From Aplysia californica (Eukaryota > Mollusca > Gastropoda > Aplysiida > Aplysiidae): a stretch of DNA of 64,000 nucleotides. Made by a program: the position numbers and the translations under genes. The notes beneath the pieces are model-generated. The model had not been told where the DNA came from. It made no database searches and saw nothing but the letters and a program-made list of their open reading frames with translations. Shown piece after piece: positions 24,582 through 38,400 of the stretch (positions are counted from its first letter, which is position 1; each line of letters opens with the position of its first letter). The DNA is taken from positions 628,811 through 692,810 of the forward strand of contig NW_004797307.1 in the NCBI RefSeq assembly GCF_000002075.1, in the 5' to 3' direction.

Positions 24582-25164
24582 GTCAGTGTTGTATTTACTC
24601 AGCAGATCTGTGTTCTGAATTGGTTTGAATTAATTAGCTACACTTTGACTATCAACTCTCTGAGCAGTGGAAAAAACAGGCAAAGTCATCTAATTGGTTT
24701 AAACAGTGTTGCTGCAAATGAAAAGAAATGCTGAAAACCCTTTCAGTTTTTGATACACAGTCGTAAAATAGTCATGTATTCAACAAATAAAAATGATAAT
24801 AATTCAACCACTAATGATATTTATGATTTCCATTTTATGACATTGCCTCTTTTTGCCCAAAAACTCTTCATCTGTAAAGTACCATCTAGGGAGCAGTACA
24901 GTTGCTGTGTCACGCTATGTGTTGTTCGATTTTCCTTCCTACAATTGGAAAAGATGAATGTCCCCCCCCCCCCACAAACAAACAAAATGCTGACCACTAG
25001 AAGATGTCCATGAGTTGAAAATTGTGAAGAACACTTGATCTGTGGGATACAGACACCACAATTCAAACTGTACCACGATATGATTGATTGGAGAAAAAAA
25101 AAATGAACTCATCAAACAAGAGTGGCTGTTTTGAATACCATACCAGATCTTGTCATGTTTTGGT

Positions 25165-25370
25165 GACCAGTGTCTATGGTGTAGCAGTTAGGTGCTTCGC
25201 CGTCGCTTTCAATAGACCCGAGTATGATTTGGGTGTGAGGAGAATTTCTATCGAGTGTCTCTGCCTTTCTGCTGGGATGTTGGGTCCCTCTCAGCTCGAG
25301 TTGGCTCTGACAGGCATGGTTGATCCAAAATTATGGTAACTGTGTCGATGAGGCCTAAAAACACCTTTTT
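25165..25370 (+). repeat. tRNA-derived SINE, family D
   Basis: A tRNA-like head with an A-box-like TGGTGTAGCAGTTAGG and a decayed B box (GACCCGAGTATGATTT) is followed by a body, TTCTGCTGGGATGTTGGGTCC and TTGGCTCTGACAGGCA, and an AT-rich end (GGCCTAAAAACACC). Same family as 59930-60135. Confidence 0.7.
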
Positions 25371-25450
25371 TTTTTTAAAGCTTTGGTGAAAAATTGTCCA
25401 TACTGTGTGCTTCCCGACTTTAAAAAAGTGACAGTAAGGCTGAAAACATA

Positions 25451-25791
25451 CTGCCACACACAACTGAAGAACGCCGCGAAAAAAGTCGTGCCCTCCTCTT
25501 TATTTCCTATCGGTGATTTCACTGACACAACTAGACGTGAGGCGCCGTGAGAACCCAGAAAGATGTGAGTGGAGGCAGCACTTTTTTTTCTCATGCGGAC
25601 AGGCTCGCCCTGCTATCGGAGTGTTCCGGGACGCCATGGAGATAAAACAAGGGGTGACCACTGAGCTGTATACGCCTGCTCAGTGCCTTTTTTTTTTACA
25701 CAGTCAGACGGAGTCGCGCTGACCTATGGCATAACCACTCCCGACCTAGCTGCTCGTCTGTTTCGTGGCGTACTTCAGTTGTGCGTGGCAG
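25451..25791. mobile_element. Inverted-repeat MITE with about 32-bp ends
   Basis: The left end CTGCCACACACAACTGAAGA and the reverse complement of the right end, CTGCCACGCACAACTGAAGT, match with few differences and continue for about 12 more bases. TA lies directly outside both ends, which suits a Tc1/mariner-type target. About 341 bp, GC-richer than its surroundings, without a transposase ORF. Confidence 0.7.
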
Positions 25792-26338
25792 TATATTTTC
25801 AGCCTAAATTAGAATAACTTTTGCTTCGCCAGACTGAAAAAGAAATGTACAATTGCTAGGGTACAATTAATTGTACAGTTTATTGGTTAAAAAAGCCTCT
25901 AGGGAAGTACAACCAAGCACCTTATAAAAGCAGCTACTGTTATTTTAGCCCCTACTTCCAAAATGAATACAAATTCACACGCTAACAAATCCCTGATAGC
26001 ATAATGGCAAAATTAAGATGGAGAAATTTATAACAAACGAAGCAAATGACACAAAAATATTAAGTGGAAATGAGGTTGGGTTTTTTTTTCAAACTATGGC
26101 CTATTTGTGAAAAATGATGAAAAGTCATAGAACTAGTAAAACTACAAGAATCATTTGAAGGTTACTCCCTCACTAACGATAGGTTAGAGACAAAATTAAT
26201 CTCCTTTTTCATCTGTCAATATTTATGCTGTTACTTACAAGTAAAACTTTCTATTGAAAGCAACTACGATAAGGTACGCTCTCTCAAAAACATTAAACAT
26301 TATGAATACTGATAGAAGATAAGACCTCCAAAGCTAAT

Positions 26339-26344
26339 TTTATT
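26339..26344 (-). terminator. Candidate poly(A) signal of the unrecognised gene
   Basis: TTTATT on the plus strand (AATAAA on the minus strand) about 150 nt downstream of the TGA stop. It would give a short 3' UTR. Confidence 0.45.
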
Positions 26345-26495
26345 ATTTAGAGCAAAGAAACTCATCATTTACAATAAAATAAATTGAAAGCTTCATCAGT
26401 GCTGCTAAAGATCTGAAATATGACAAAGAAAAATAGGAGATGATCAGATATATTTCTTCACAAATGTCAAAATTTGTACACACACAGTCTATCTA

Positions 26496-29400
26496 TCACA
26501 GAGCAGTTTCGAGCTCAGCAAGTTCTTTCAGGCAGCGATCCCTTCTTTCGTGTATAACTTTCATGATTTCATCATGATCCTTGCAAAACTGAAGAAGGCC
26601 GAACTGAAACAGAAAAAAAATAAATAGTGAATAATTCTCTAGAAAGATTCTTAGTGATGACAAAATGACAAAGAAGATTTTTAATCAGAACCTGCACTCA
26701 TCATGTATGTTGGTAGTGTAGTGCTGAGGCTATTTCCTCGCTCATAATTGTGTGATTGCACATTCAGAAATTTGAGCCTTAGGGCCCACATGATGTCCTT
26801 GGGAAAGGCACTTTTCACAAATTTTCCTCACTTCATCCAGGTTGGAATGGATACCCGTCCATTGACAGAGAAAGATCTTGTCAGTATTTTAGTGTTTTAG
26901 CACCTATAAAATGGCAGCTTGCACTGTAGGCTTCTCAGGAAGCTGAGATTGTTTCAGAATGCTAGCAGGTCTGCTGGGGTAATAATATAGATTGTTAAGT
27001 GCATCATCATCATCATCCAGTGCCAGATCTGCGACAAACATCGGCGATCATGGTTTTCCATTCATTCCTTTGCTCGGATGCTCTCAAAAAAGCTATGTTT
27101 CCCTGATCTTTCCCTGTTACCCATTCGTTTAGGTTCCCTAAGTATGTTGTTCTGGGCCTACCCCTGCCTCGCTTGCCCTCAATTTTGCCAGTGAGAGCTA
27201 GATGTTCTAGACCCTTATGTCTATTCAGGTGTCCCAAAAACTACATTTGTCGTTTCCTGATTGTTTTTAACATTGAGCGTCCCATGTGGGCTTCATCAAG
27301 CACTACCTCATTTGATTTCTTTTCCTTCCACGATACTCTTAGCAATCTCCTAAGAAACCACATTTCTGTTGCTTCTATTTTATTTTCACTGTGCATAGAG
27401 CTTGCTATTGAACAAGAACTTGCACTATACAAATGCTGTCTATTATTATTATGCAAGCATGGATATTTTCAACTGATCAGCATCTGGCATTTTGATTAAC
27501 TCTTTGCCTTTGCTTGCAGAAGATTGGGTTTCATTCTAACAAGAGGAAGTTTTTCATCGAGAATCTCCATCTGTCTCTTGGGTCGCAGTATTCCCCGCGC
27601 CCCAGGTTGGCTCTGTTCTGACAAGCAAGGTTGAAGCTGCTGATCAAATTTGTCAATGTGAGTGAAAAACATTTACAATTCTTAAGAGAAAATCTTCAAC
27701 TGCAGGCATTTGTGTCCTTGTATGGTTTTCCAGGTCTAGCTGCTAGGCTGACAATGGTCTACAACTTCATGAAATTATAATAATAGATAATAAGAAATAG
27801 CATTTGAATAGCACAAATTTCTGCTCAACAGCAAGCTCTATGCGCTTTACAATCTATATAGTATATTATTACCCCAGCAGATCTGATAGCATTCTGAAAC
27901 AATCTCAAATTCCTCATACAGTACAAGCTGCCATTTTACAGGTGTCAAAATAGTAACATGCTTGTAAGACGACAGATAAAACATCACAGCAGAGACTGGG
28001 GAAGATGGAGGCCTGTTCTGGGAAGGAGTGGGGCACCAAGAGATGAATGTGGCCATGGTGACTGGTGACAAAGGACAAATGATAAATGGCAGGGGACGAG
28101 TGACAAATGACAGGTAACAGGTGATAAATGACAGGTGACAAAGGATGAATAATAAATGACTGGTGACAAAAGACGAATGATATATGACAGGCGACGGGTG
28201 ACAAATGACAGGTGACAGGTAACAGGTGGCAAATGATAAGTGACAGGTAACAGAAGCAAACTACAGTCGAACCTGCTCTAACGAACACTTGTCCAAGACA
28301 ATCAACTGTTCAAATGACCACCTCCCACTTGCTCCCTTGTGTTTTTTCTACATTATAGTGATACTGTCCATGACGACCTTGTGTCTAAGATGACCCTTTT
28401 CTCCTCGACAATGGGTGGTTGTCTTGGACAGGTTCGACTACATACGTGTATTAAAATCATTCTAAAACTGAAAGGACTTTTACTCACAGTATCCACTGGT
28501 TCTGGCTCATCAAACCTTTGGGGAAAAATGACAAAAATGATACTTTACACAGACTTGTTATATGTGAGGCACCGTAATGAAATAAGATGCTTGTCAAAAT
28601 AATTAAATCAAAGAAACAGGTATTTTTCTATTTGTTTGGAAATTCTTATCGATTTTTTCGTTTTTTGGCTCAACCCATTATCTCTTGTGAATTTTACTGA
28701 ACAACACTGGTTAAAGGCACACAAAAAATGTAAATTTGCTGTTTCCAAAGACTCTAAAGCTTTGAAAGTCTCCAGATTTTGGGCGCCATTTTCTCCATTG
28801 TTTTACCTCTGAAACCAGGCCACCCCTTCCTCCTTTCATCAAAAATATCTTGACTTCTATTCAAGATTGATGAGAATTTTCTTCATCTAAAGCAAGACAA
28901 ATGAACAAACTTAAAGATGATACAAATAACTCTACACGCTCAAAAATTGACGGGTGCCTGAATCCACCGGTCAATAGTGTCATGACACATATTTAATTAT
29001 AAAATGGTCCCTCTTTGACAAATACATAAATAAATAGATGTTTTATTTTCATCTAGTTTCTTTCCTTGGACCTTTTTGTTGGTGCGGAGTGAAATTTCAG
29101 ATCTATAATATCACTTAAAACTAAGGCATATTGTACTTGCAGCTGACGTACTTTCAGTAATAAAAGATTGACCTGTGTTTAGTCATGGGTGGACATGAAA
29201 TATATAGACTTCCCCCACCCCCCACCCAACCCCCCTATCCTTATAATTGCATCTATATGGCACATATCCATACTCTGCAGTATGTTCTATGTGCTATACA
29301 ACTATTGTTATTCCCCCAGCAGACCCTAGAATACTCAGACACATTCTAGGTTTTCCAGAAAGCAGAATTTGATTCATGGTTCTTGGATAATTTGTTTGGG

Positions 29401-32400
29401 TTTTTTTCTCAAGTTTTTCAAAAGTAGTTTATTCTTTGAGTAAGTAATGAGTGGGATGGAGCACCCAGTTGTGTTGGGTTAGAAGTTGAAAATTTTGGAG
29501 GATTGTGTTTTGCACGTTTGAGATACTATGACAGCTTAAACTTAAAAAAGGGCATGCCGCGATGCTCATATTTTTAGTGATGAAAGACTGACCAATGTTA
29601 AGTCATAGGTAGAGATGAATTTGCACTTTTTGTCCAGACAGTCGGCCTCATCAGGCGTGCTCTTCTTTGAATTTTTAGTAAGCAGTAGTTGTATAGTAGT
29701 TTAACACCCCTTTCAACACAGAAAGGTTATTCAAGAGGCAGGACCTCCGAATTTAACGTCTATCTCCAATACCAACGAGCCAAGTGGGTGGTGAGCCTTG
29801 GCTTCTCCCCAAACAGTCCAAGTCCAAAAATGCCTCATCGGGGATTTGAACCACGACCATCCACACAACAGTCAAGTATGACATCAACTGAGCTCACAGC
29901 ACAACCTTTAAACAGCTACAGTATCCCTAATATGCAATCTATCCCCACGTATCCTCTCAAATTTTCAGTTTCTCACCCAAAACTACTACTGGGTACTCCA
30001 TCCCACTTACCCAAGGAATAGATGACTTGAGAAAAAAAAAAAAAATCATCCACTAAACACGAATCAAACCAGCCACTTGCAAGCATCTTATCTCAATGTT
30101 TAACAGCAGCCCTGACCAGGAATCATACTGAGTACTTGACAAGAGATGTAAGCACATTATCCCCTTTTAATAAGAAAACTGATCCCCCTGAATTATCCTA
30201 TAAGTAAGTTGCAATAGAACATAGGACCCTGAATCATCCTATAAGTAAGTTGCAATAGAACAAACGACCCTAAATCATCCTATAAGTAAGTTGCATTAGA
30301 ACAAATGATTCTTCCTCCTGACAAAGGAACAAAGAAGAAGCTATGGGAAAAGCAAATAATAATAATAATAAAAAGCAACAACAAAAATCCCACCTTCCAC
30401 ACTGGGAGATTAGTTTCTTTGCTAGAAATTTGGCCCTTCTGATCTCAGCTTGGAACTTGACAAATGAACAGCTGCTGTCCAATGACCCAATACCTGTAAC
30501 ATGAGTATAGACATTTTCGCCGTCGGCTTTCATGAACATGCATAAGAACAAGGAATTTGAAAGCAAACGTCACTGAACAAAATATTAACACAAAGATTTT
30601 ACTGTATTATATTCACTCATATTCAAATGGTACAAATTCTTTTTTTTTATTATTATGCTTAGTGACACAAAAATTACAAGGGAAAAAATTAACTTAGTTT
30701 AGTTTTAGTAAGAGTTTTACGGCACTTGCAACACAATAAGGTCATATAAGTGCCGAAGATTAGAGGTGTTACAAGAGAGTAACAAACATAAAAAAGAAGG
30801 AGGGGAGAGACAAGGACGATAGATGTTTGATAGGAAAGAAGAAGCAAACCACACCAGAGCACCCGCCAACCACCCACAAAACTTAGCAAAGACACTTATA
30901 AAATGAAAGTTCAAAAAGATAACCCATGATTTCTGATTTTTTGGCAAATGAGTAGTTTTTAAATGATTAAAAACACAGCAAAGTTTTTGTAGAATATATT
31001 TCCATTTTTTACACTTACTGTCATTTTAGTAAAAGAATATTTTCTTTTTCAAGTAGGAATAGTTCCACCATCTTTGCCCTTAGCAAATGCTCAAACTATA
31101 TTCTCTTTACCAATAACAACTTTTAAACTATTCATCTGGGAACATCTCTGCCAGTATGGCCGTATACCTACATTAACTTAAGACTTGTCAGACCCAAACT
31201 TGTAAAAAGTGCCTTCCAACGACAACACAATCAATATAATATAAATGTATTTATTTTTCTTAAAGAAATTATTAAAGGCAAATTGCATATTCAGATAGTT
31301 TACACAAAAGGTTTCATTATTTCAACACATCAAGGACACCAATTCAATATTTCAAATTTTGAAAACATATGGCACTAGCTGGTGCCCACAAATGAAAAAA
31401 TAAATAAAATCCACTTACCAAGTAATAAATCCTCTAGTTCTGTGATTTCTCGTCTCACCTCATGAGGATCACGCCTTACTGGAGGATTCCTGTTTCATTA
31501 TGATAAGAAAAAACCTACAGTTCTAACTCATATGTTTCGTTGTTCCTAATTAATGAAGAAGACTTTAAAAAGTTATAAGCAGCATGATTCCACATAACAT
31601 GGTTTTAAGACCCCTTTCAAAACCACAAGGTCATTTCAAAGAAAGGAGCTCCAAATTCAACTTCCATCTTCAAAATGAAAGAACAAAAGAGTAAAAAGAA
31701 ACCCTTAAATATTCCCCAAATCATCCGTATCCAAGAATGTCCACTTGGGGATTAGAACCACAGCCATCTGTACCATAGTCTATTACCACAACAACTGAGC
31801 TAACAGTGCACCCTAAAAAAACATGGACAAATGAAGGGACCAAATAAACAAACACTTGCTGCAGCAACGTAACCTCTACTAGAGGACAAACCAATAAACA
31901 GTAGATGCCACCAATAAAAATCCTGCTTGTTGTTATGCTGCTTTGTCAGCGATGGAGAGAGGTTAAAGGATGACAATAAGCTACAAACACAATAAGACAA
32001 AGTATAGATCATGTGATACATTCAATTACAGACATTCAGTTTATCAATCATAAATCTGTAAAAGAGACAAATTATAGAGACAATAGATTACAGTGATAAA
32101 CATAAAGCAAAGTAGCTTTTTTACATTAACCACACAGAATGGGCAGCCACATAAAAGTATCTTGTCTGCACACAAAACACACCATAAACAATATGATAAT
32201 ATAGGCCTACATCTTGATTGAAAAATACTGATAGGGGTCCATTATTGTAATGCCAAAATTAAAACACAAGACATACATTCCACCAAAGTGGTTCAGAAAA
32301 GTATGTGGACTAGAAATGAAAGAGAAACAAAACTGGAACTAGAAATAATATCACAAAGCATTTTCATTTAACAAAACTTACAATAAGTAGGAAATATCGG

Positions 32401-35400
32401 AATGTGTCTCTGGGATAAAGGGAGTTGTGTGTTTACACACCCATTCAGACGAGTCAGGTTGTTTGTCATACTGAAAAAATAAAAATGATTACAATAGACC
32501 CAAAAGCAAACAAGAATGTAATTGCTATTATCAAAGTTTATTGGATTGTGAGCAATAAGTATGTTACAATTTCGTTTAACTTCTTTTCTTTTTTCTTTTC
32601 ATATTGTTGCCAGATTGGCACCACTTAATGAATTCATATTACCTCAACAAATAATGTATCTCAAAAGAACATGGTATAAGCATCTATGTCACTTCCTTTC
32701 TTTACTTAATTCCTTAAGTCCCATATCGAGAAGCTCACAAATATTGCCTTTTTATGCTTTATATCTTATAAATGTAGAAAGATTAGAGCAAGTAGATAAT
32801 CTTGAAATGTAATTTTTCTTTTCCTGTGTTATCGAGGGGTGCAATATACAAAAGTAATTCCAACCTTAGCATTATAATTGTAAAAAGTTCCATTGATCTA
32901 CTTTGCCATATTAAATGGTGGGCTGCATTTGCCCTGAATCACTCAGTTCTCATTATTTGGTTTCATTATGAAACGTTGATGTTCAAATAAGTCTTAGTTC
33001 TTCGTTATACACTATAAACCAAATAAAAATACTCACAAATGGATGAGAAAACTTCTGAGGAACCTGGCAGAAAGACATTTATGATTTTCAAGTAAAAAAC
33101 TGTACAGAAATACTTCAAAGTATCATTACATTATGACAGTCAGTTTTCATTATATTCATGAGTTTCTACACTGAAATTGACTGCATCCAACAAATAATGC
33201 ATATCACCAAAAAGTACATGTAGTAGAATGTGAACACTTGCATCTCACTTGGAATAAAAAAAAGAGTAATTTGACACATTCTCATATGTGTGATACAGAG
33301 GTAGTAAGCAAACCTTAAAGAATAAAATTTTTAAACTCCATTTATGCTTAGATTTACATCTGCGACAATAATTAGACTGCCAGCCAAGAGTTTAATAATA
33401 ATAATAATAGATAGCATTTGTATAGTGCATATCCCCGCTCAGCAGCAGGCTCTATGCGCTTTACACTATATTATTACCCCAGCAGACCATAGAACACTCT
33501 GAAACATTCTCAGCTTCCCGGGAAGTTTACTCGGGTTATTGCTTTAAAACAGACTCACAGTGAATAAAGAAGTACAGAATGCAAATCTTCTGACTATTTT
33601 TCAAGCCGTAGTTTTCATGAGGTAACATAACTTGTATATGAATATTTATCTGATTTTTACAATTTTGTCCACAAATAAATATGAACCAGAGGCTGCACAA
33701 GCAGTCTTTAAAAAAAGCAATACCACGAGGTCAAACAACAACAGCATACAAAAAAGAGTATCTCATAAATTTCCAAACCCCTTCAGAAAATCTGTGCTCT
33801 GTTACTTTGCCTTATCAGAAGCTCAAATAATATGAATGCCTGAAAAGATCCTTTATCCAAAGGAATACAACTTGTAGCCAACCAACTCACAGTACCACAC
33901 TTTACCATTAAAGCTTAATTGATAAACATGCTGAAAGTTTTTATCCCTTTTTCAAAAGAAACCCCACGAGAATTTTCAATAAGTGCCTTAGGCCATATGC
34001 ACACTAGAAAAATCTCCACTTGTCCATGGCTGCAAAGTATGACATCACTTGACAGTGAACAGTAACAAACAGATGATAATGGCCTCAGTAGCATAAACAC
34101 AACCCTGCTACAGTGGAAATTTTTCAAGTGTGCCCTGGGGCATTAGTTAGATAAAAATAGACCTCAGGTGACATTCTTTGTTGCAGGTTGTAACCAGACA
34201 CTCATAGAAGTCATGATTACCCAATTACCGGCAACAAAGGATGAAAAAGTAAAAGTAAAGTAAGTACCTGTTTCCTTGGTGTGGCAACTACACAACTGTA
34301 TGGCAACGGGTCCTCAGCGCTTTGAGGTGTTGGTACCTCTGGCAGCTCATCACAGCTGTAATCATGAGCAAGAAAGACCAGGCAAGTTGCTGGGTCAACT
34401 CCAACCACAGCTTTAGGGGTGCCAGTGGTCAGATATGGTCTCAAAGGTTCCAAAGTGGCTGGAATTTCCCTGAGAAAAGAAAAGAAACAAATGAATAGTA
34501 TCAAAGTTAAGAAATTGCAGTATATCTGCTTTGTACACTTTGCACAGCAAAGAGTACCCAGCAGGACAATCAATTAGTTGTCTCACATTTTAGTGCATTA
34601 TAACAGAACAAGGCTTGCTACCATGATTTGGGACTAATGTTTTTCATTTTACATTGTCTAATTTCAAATCAACCGCTGGGTGCAAGACTCCAACAAACAC
34701 CATTGTTCAATACAGAATTTGGCATTTGTCAGAGTCTCGCACTCAGCCATTGAAATACAACTCTGTCAATCTTTTTAGGGCAGTCAACTCCAAGTTTTAA
34801 GAGATGAAAAAACTATGAGAACAATAGGTAAATTCATACCTAACATGAAAAAAGATTTGATACAGCACTTTCAGAGGCGTCAAAGAACTCCCCCTTACAC
34901 ATCTATCTAAAAAAAAAAACCCACAAAAAAGCCTTGTGTCATCCAGGGTTTCCTTACAAATATTTAGATTTTTTTTTTTTACACTTAAAACAATAGAGAC
35001 ATAACAGGGAATACAAAGAAAAGATTAAGATATGAAACCAATACACCATGTTAACATAAAAGGACAAGGGTTGGATGCATGAACAATAATAGTAATGAGG
35101 CAAGTGTACTTACATAACATCATTGCTGTTCACTATCCGCGTAGAGAAAAAAATGTGAAAACTCGGGTTTTTTACCGAAGCACAGGGGATCAAGGACTGG
35201 TGATGGGTCTCATTTAAATATTGAGAAATGCCTAAGCGTCTCAAACAGCTTCTCCCAATCCAGCCAACCGTACCTGCCCGTGGTGGTCCCTGTCCTCACT
35301 GACACGGCTCTGGCGAGTGGCGAGTTGTTGGCGCCAACAAACCAACCCCCCCGTTTCCTAGAGGGGTTAAAACAACAGGATGGGAGCAGGTGTGGCCCCA

Positions 35401-38400
35401 CAAAGTGCAGGAGGCAGAACCCACCGATGTGTGGTAGACGCTATGCTCCTCACTAACACACCCCTACTCTCCCTTGAGTGGGTGTCTATTCTGCCTAACA
35501 CCTCTACTACTTTCATCAACACACCCTCTGTGGCTGAGAAGGTACCAGCCAGTTTGAGAGTGACTGGGTGCAGGGGATGGACCGAGCAGAATGCCTGACT
35601 TGCTTTCTGGCCGTGAAACCTCTTAGTAAAGGCACAATGACCCAGGACGTGATGATCCAATAGCTTTTCCACTTGGCCAGTACCTCATGAAAGAGTCGAA
35701 AACCTTAGCCAGTAGCCATTGGTGACGGGGAATGGGCAACGTGAACCCTACCGGAATTACACGGTCACAGGGCAGTTAGGTCTTTCCAGTCTCATGAAAA
35801 CTCCTAGTACACTCCTATCCTCAACATGAATGGCCTCTTCTCAGGGTGGGCAGACAGTCCACAGACACCCCAGTCCACAATACCGAAGCACAATCTTAAA
35901 AATCAGCCTCGCATTTTAATTTGCATCAATAATTAATGATAATTTAAATATAAATAGTAAAAATCAAGAGGCAAAATGCATATTAGACTAATAAAAACAG
36001 TTTGTTCATATTTTCTCAAAAGTATTTGAATGCTCCATACATGGATAGCGAAATGCACTGATGATAAAAAGAACAAACTACATCACCATAACACCTCACA
36101 ACTTTGCTACATTCCCATAAGGAATAATCAAGATAGTCAACTTCAGATGTCCTATTTTAGGTTAATTGTGCTTTCTTGACCAGAAAAACCACAGGGACAA
36201 GTAATGCTTGGTGCAATATATTTATAATGGTAGAGAGATCAAATTCTTGACAATGCACACATGACAGCTTTCTGTCTGCCTTAACTAGAGTGAATCAATA
36301 CCATAACAAAGTTCTTACCTTTCCGTTGAACTTGACAGCACAAGCCTTTTTTCCCTTTGTTCTGCACTCATTTTAAAGGGAAAATCTCTTTCAGTGTTTG
36401 CCCATGCCTCTTGTACATCTGGCTCATTACCGAACACATGTCTCCCAAATCTTAGACCAACTACAGATGGCTTGATGTCGTTTTTTCCCTCAGAGTCTTC
36501 TTTTGTCTCAGTAACTGGGGGGTTGCTAAACGTACTCTTTGCTGAAGACGGTCTCGTAACTGGTTTGTAAAACTGCTCCGTGTCACATTTATGTAAGCTG
36601 GCCCGCCGTACTAACATTTCCTCTTCTTTGTCAGGCACATTAACAGCACAGTTCAAATCTATAACAGAAGGACTTTTCTCGCTCAAAACTTCTTTTCTGC
36701 AGTGCACACTGCTATATGACGAGGAGGACAGTTGGCCAGAACTGTGGGCGGAGACTGGCCTGCTGGGAGGTTTTTCTAATCTCCCTTTAGCACTTTGTAT
36801 TCTCCGTGGCATGGCTTTTTGAGGTGATCCTGTAGACATCATGTTGTCATTTCCACAGACTCTTGTCCTGTTGTTACTCTTAGCATGTCCAGTGTTGCTA
36901 CGTGGTACAGAAACTTCTTGTCCTGCCTGAGCGGTTGATGCAGAAGAAGGTCTAAACAAAGTCCCTCTATACTGAAAACCCTCCTTGTGAGAAGGTATTG
37001 GTTGTTTTTCCGGAGGCCTGGGTAGAGCTGAAGAGGCAAAAAAAACCCACCAATAATCATATTTTAAAGGTTACAACCATCAAGAAAGTTAAATTTTAGT
37101 ACATCCTATCAAAGGACAAGCTAAGTTCTACTTGCCTCTAGTCATATAGCAAGCTATAGCATCCAACTGTTATGTTCGGTTAACCTTTTGTTTTGCTGTC
37201 TGATATTTCTTTCAAAGCAAGGTATGATGAACATGAACATTATAAACCAGTAATGCTATGAGGTCACTTCCCCTTGAAACATAAGGTGCCAGTACCATGT
37301 TGCCTACAAATATGAACTTTATTTTTAGTGCTTTATAAAAATTTCTCTATAAATTGCAGTTCGGTTTTAACTATTTAAGATATTTTCTTCTTTACACAGA
37401 CTTTATAGTTTAAATAACAAGACTCATTGACTGGAAGGCAAGACCATGGTGAAGTCCACTCACACAACTGCAAAGACCATTTCTGACAGTCACACTTTTT
37501 GCTTCACAGTTATGTGTGTAAAACATTTTACCCCATTACAGTTCACTGTTCAAGGATACAATTTATGTAGACAGTCTTATTACAACTCTGACCACCCAAA
37601 CTCAACAAATAATTAGTTTATATCTCCTGTCGTTGCATAAAAGTTTTACTGTATAATTTCAAATATGTCAAATGTGTAGGCCTAATTCAAAACTAATAAA
37701 AACTACAGCGTCTATAGTTTAATTAGTTTCCACTCATAGTTTTTTGGACAGCCTCAAGAAAGGAAAATGCACTACTTTAACGTCTATTCATAATCAAACT
37801 TGTAATTTTTATTCCAAGTTGGTTCATACAAGAAGCAGCCCCCATGTGATCCTACCGCATGAGGGATGAAGACGACGACTTATTTCCAAATTCTGGTAAA
37901 TCTATGCAAGGAGTTGGGAATGAGGGTTGTGTCCTGTCCCCCAGGACAGCCTGGGGGATCTAGAGTAAGAACCAATTAAACGAAGAAATAAACTAACAAT
38001 ATGATTAACCTGCACATTATCTCCAACATTTTAGCATCATCCTTGTTGCCACCACCATATTCATATCATCATCATCATCACCACAGACCAAACAATCCCT
38101 TTTTCTTGTTTTATCGTTCTTCAAGCATAGCAATTTATACAATGTTGACATATTTTTGCATAACTTACAAATATTGGCACCAAAATCAGGACATGGGACA
38201 AAAGACAAAAAAGTTGGTTTGTACTTGATCACTTCCATTGGAAAGATATAGATCTAGATCTTTCTCATCATGCTTGCTGTACAGGGTGTGCAAAACATAA
38301 TTCATAATAAGCCTAGTTTTTTTTTTACATAGAAATCTGCAACTGAAATAGTCCTCTTGAACATCCTGTAATGTTATGTTGGAAAGAAGAAGCTCAAATA

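Larger units (their letters stand above)
20235..24600 (+). other. HELZ: Probable long 3' UTR of HELZ
   Basis: About 4.3 kb of AT-rich sequence with many T-runs, no credible ORF and, unlike the introns, almost no interspersed repeats apart from one small MITE at 23708-23857. Candidate poly(A) signals AATAAA occur at 20814-20819 and 24576-24581. The distal one, followed by a T/GT-rich stretch, would give a 3' UTR of about 4.35 kb; the proximal one about 0.6 kb. The extent is inference. Confidence 0.6.
24600..26338. other. Intergenic region between convergent genes
   Basis: Lies between the presumed ends of HELZ (plus) and the unrecognised gene (minus). It contains a tRNA-derived SINE (25165-25365) and an inverted-repeat MITE (25451-25791). 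The rest is AT-rich without recognisable features. Confidence 0.6.
26604..28487. other. Repeat-filled intron of the unrecognised gene
   Basis: The intron before the last exon contains a SINE (26730-26890), dispersed repeat C interrupted by a LINE end (26880-27460), a SINE body (27555-27660), another repeat C (27776-27945), a minisatellite (28045-28258) and a pogo-like MITE (28264-28440). I see no host coding exon in it. Confidence 0.7.

Noticed and set aside
27914-28288. Minus-strand frame of about 124 codons rich in CHLSPVTCH
   Set aside because: Translation of a minisatellite.
35367-35672. Possible gene inside the GC-rich insert
   Set aside because: A 101-codon frame with no recognisable domain, no splice context and clear target duplications around the insert; more likely chance in a retroposed segment.
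36839-37060. Alternative acceptor for the large exon of the minus-strand gene
   Set aside because: Using CTACCCAG|GCC puts the exon in a frame that stops after about 60 codons; the upstream CTTCAG keeps the long frame.
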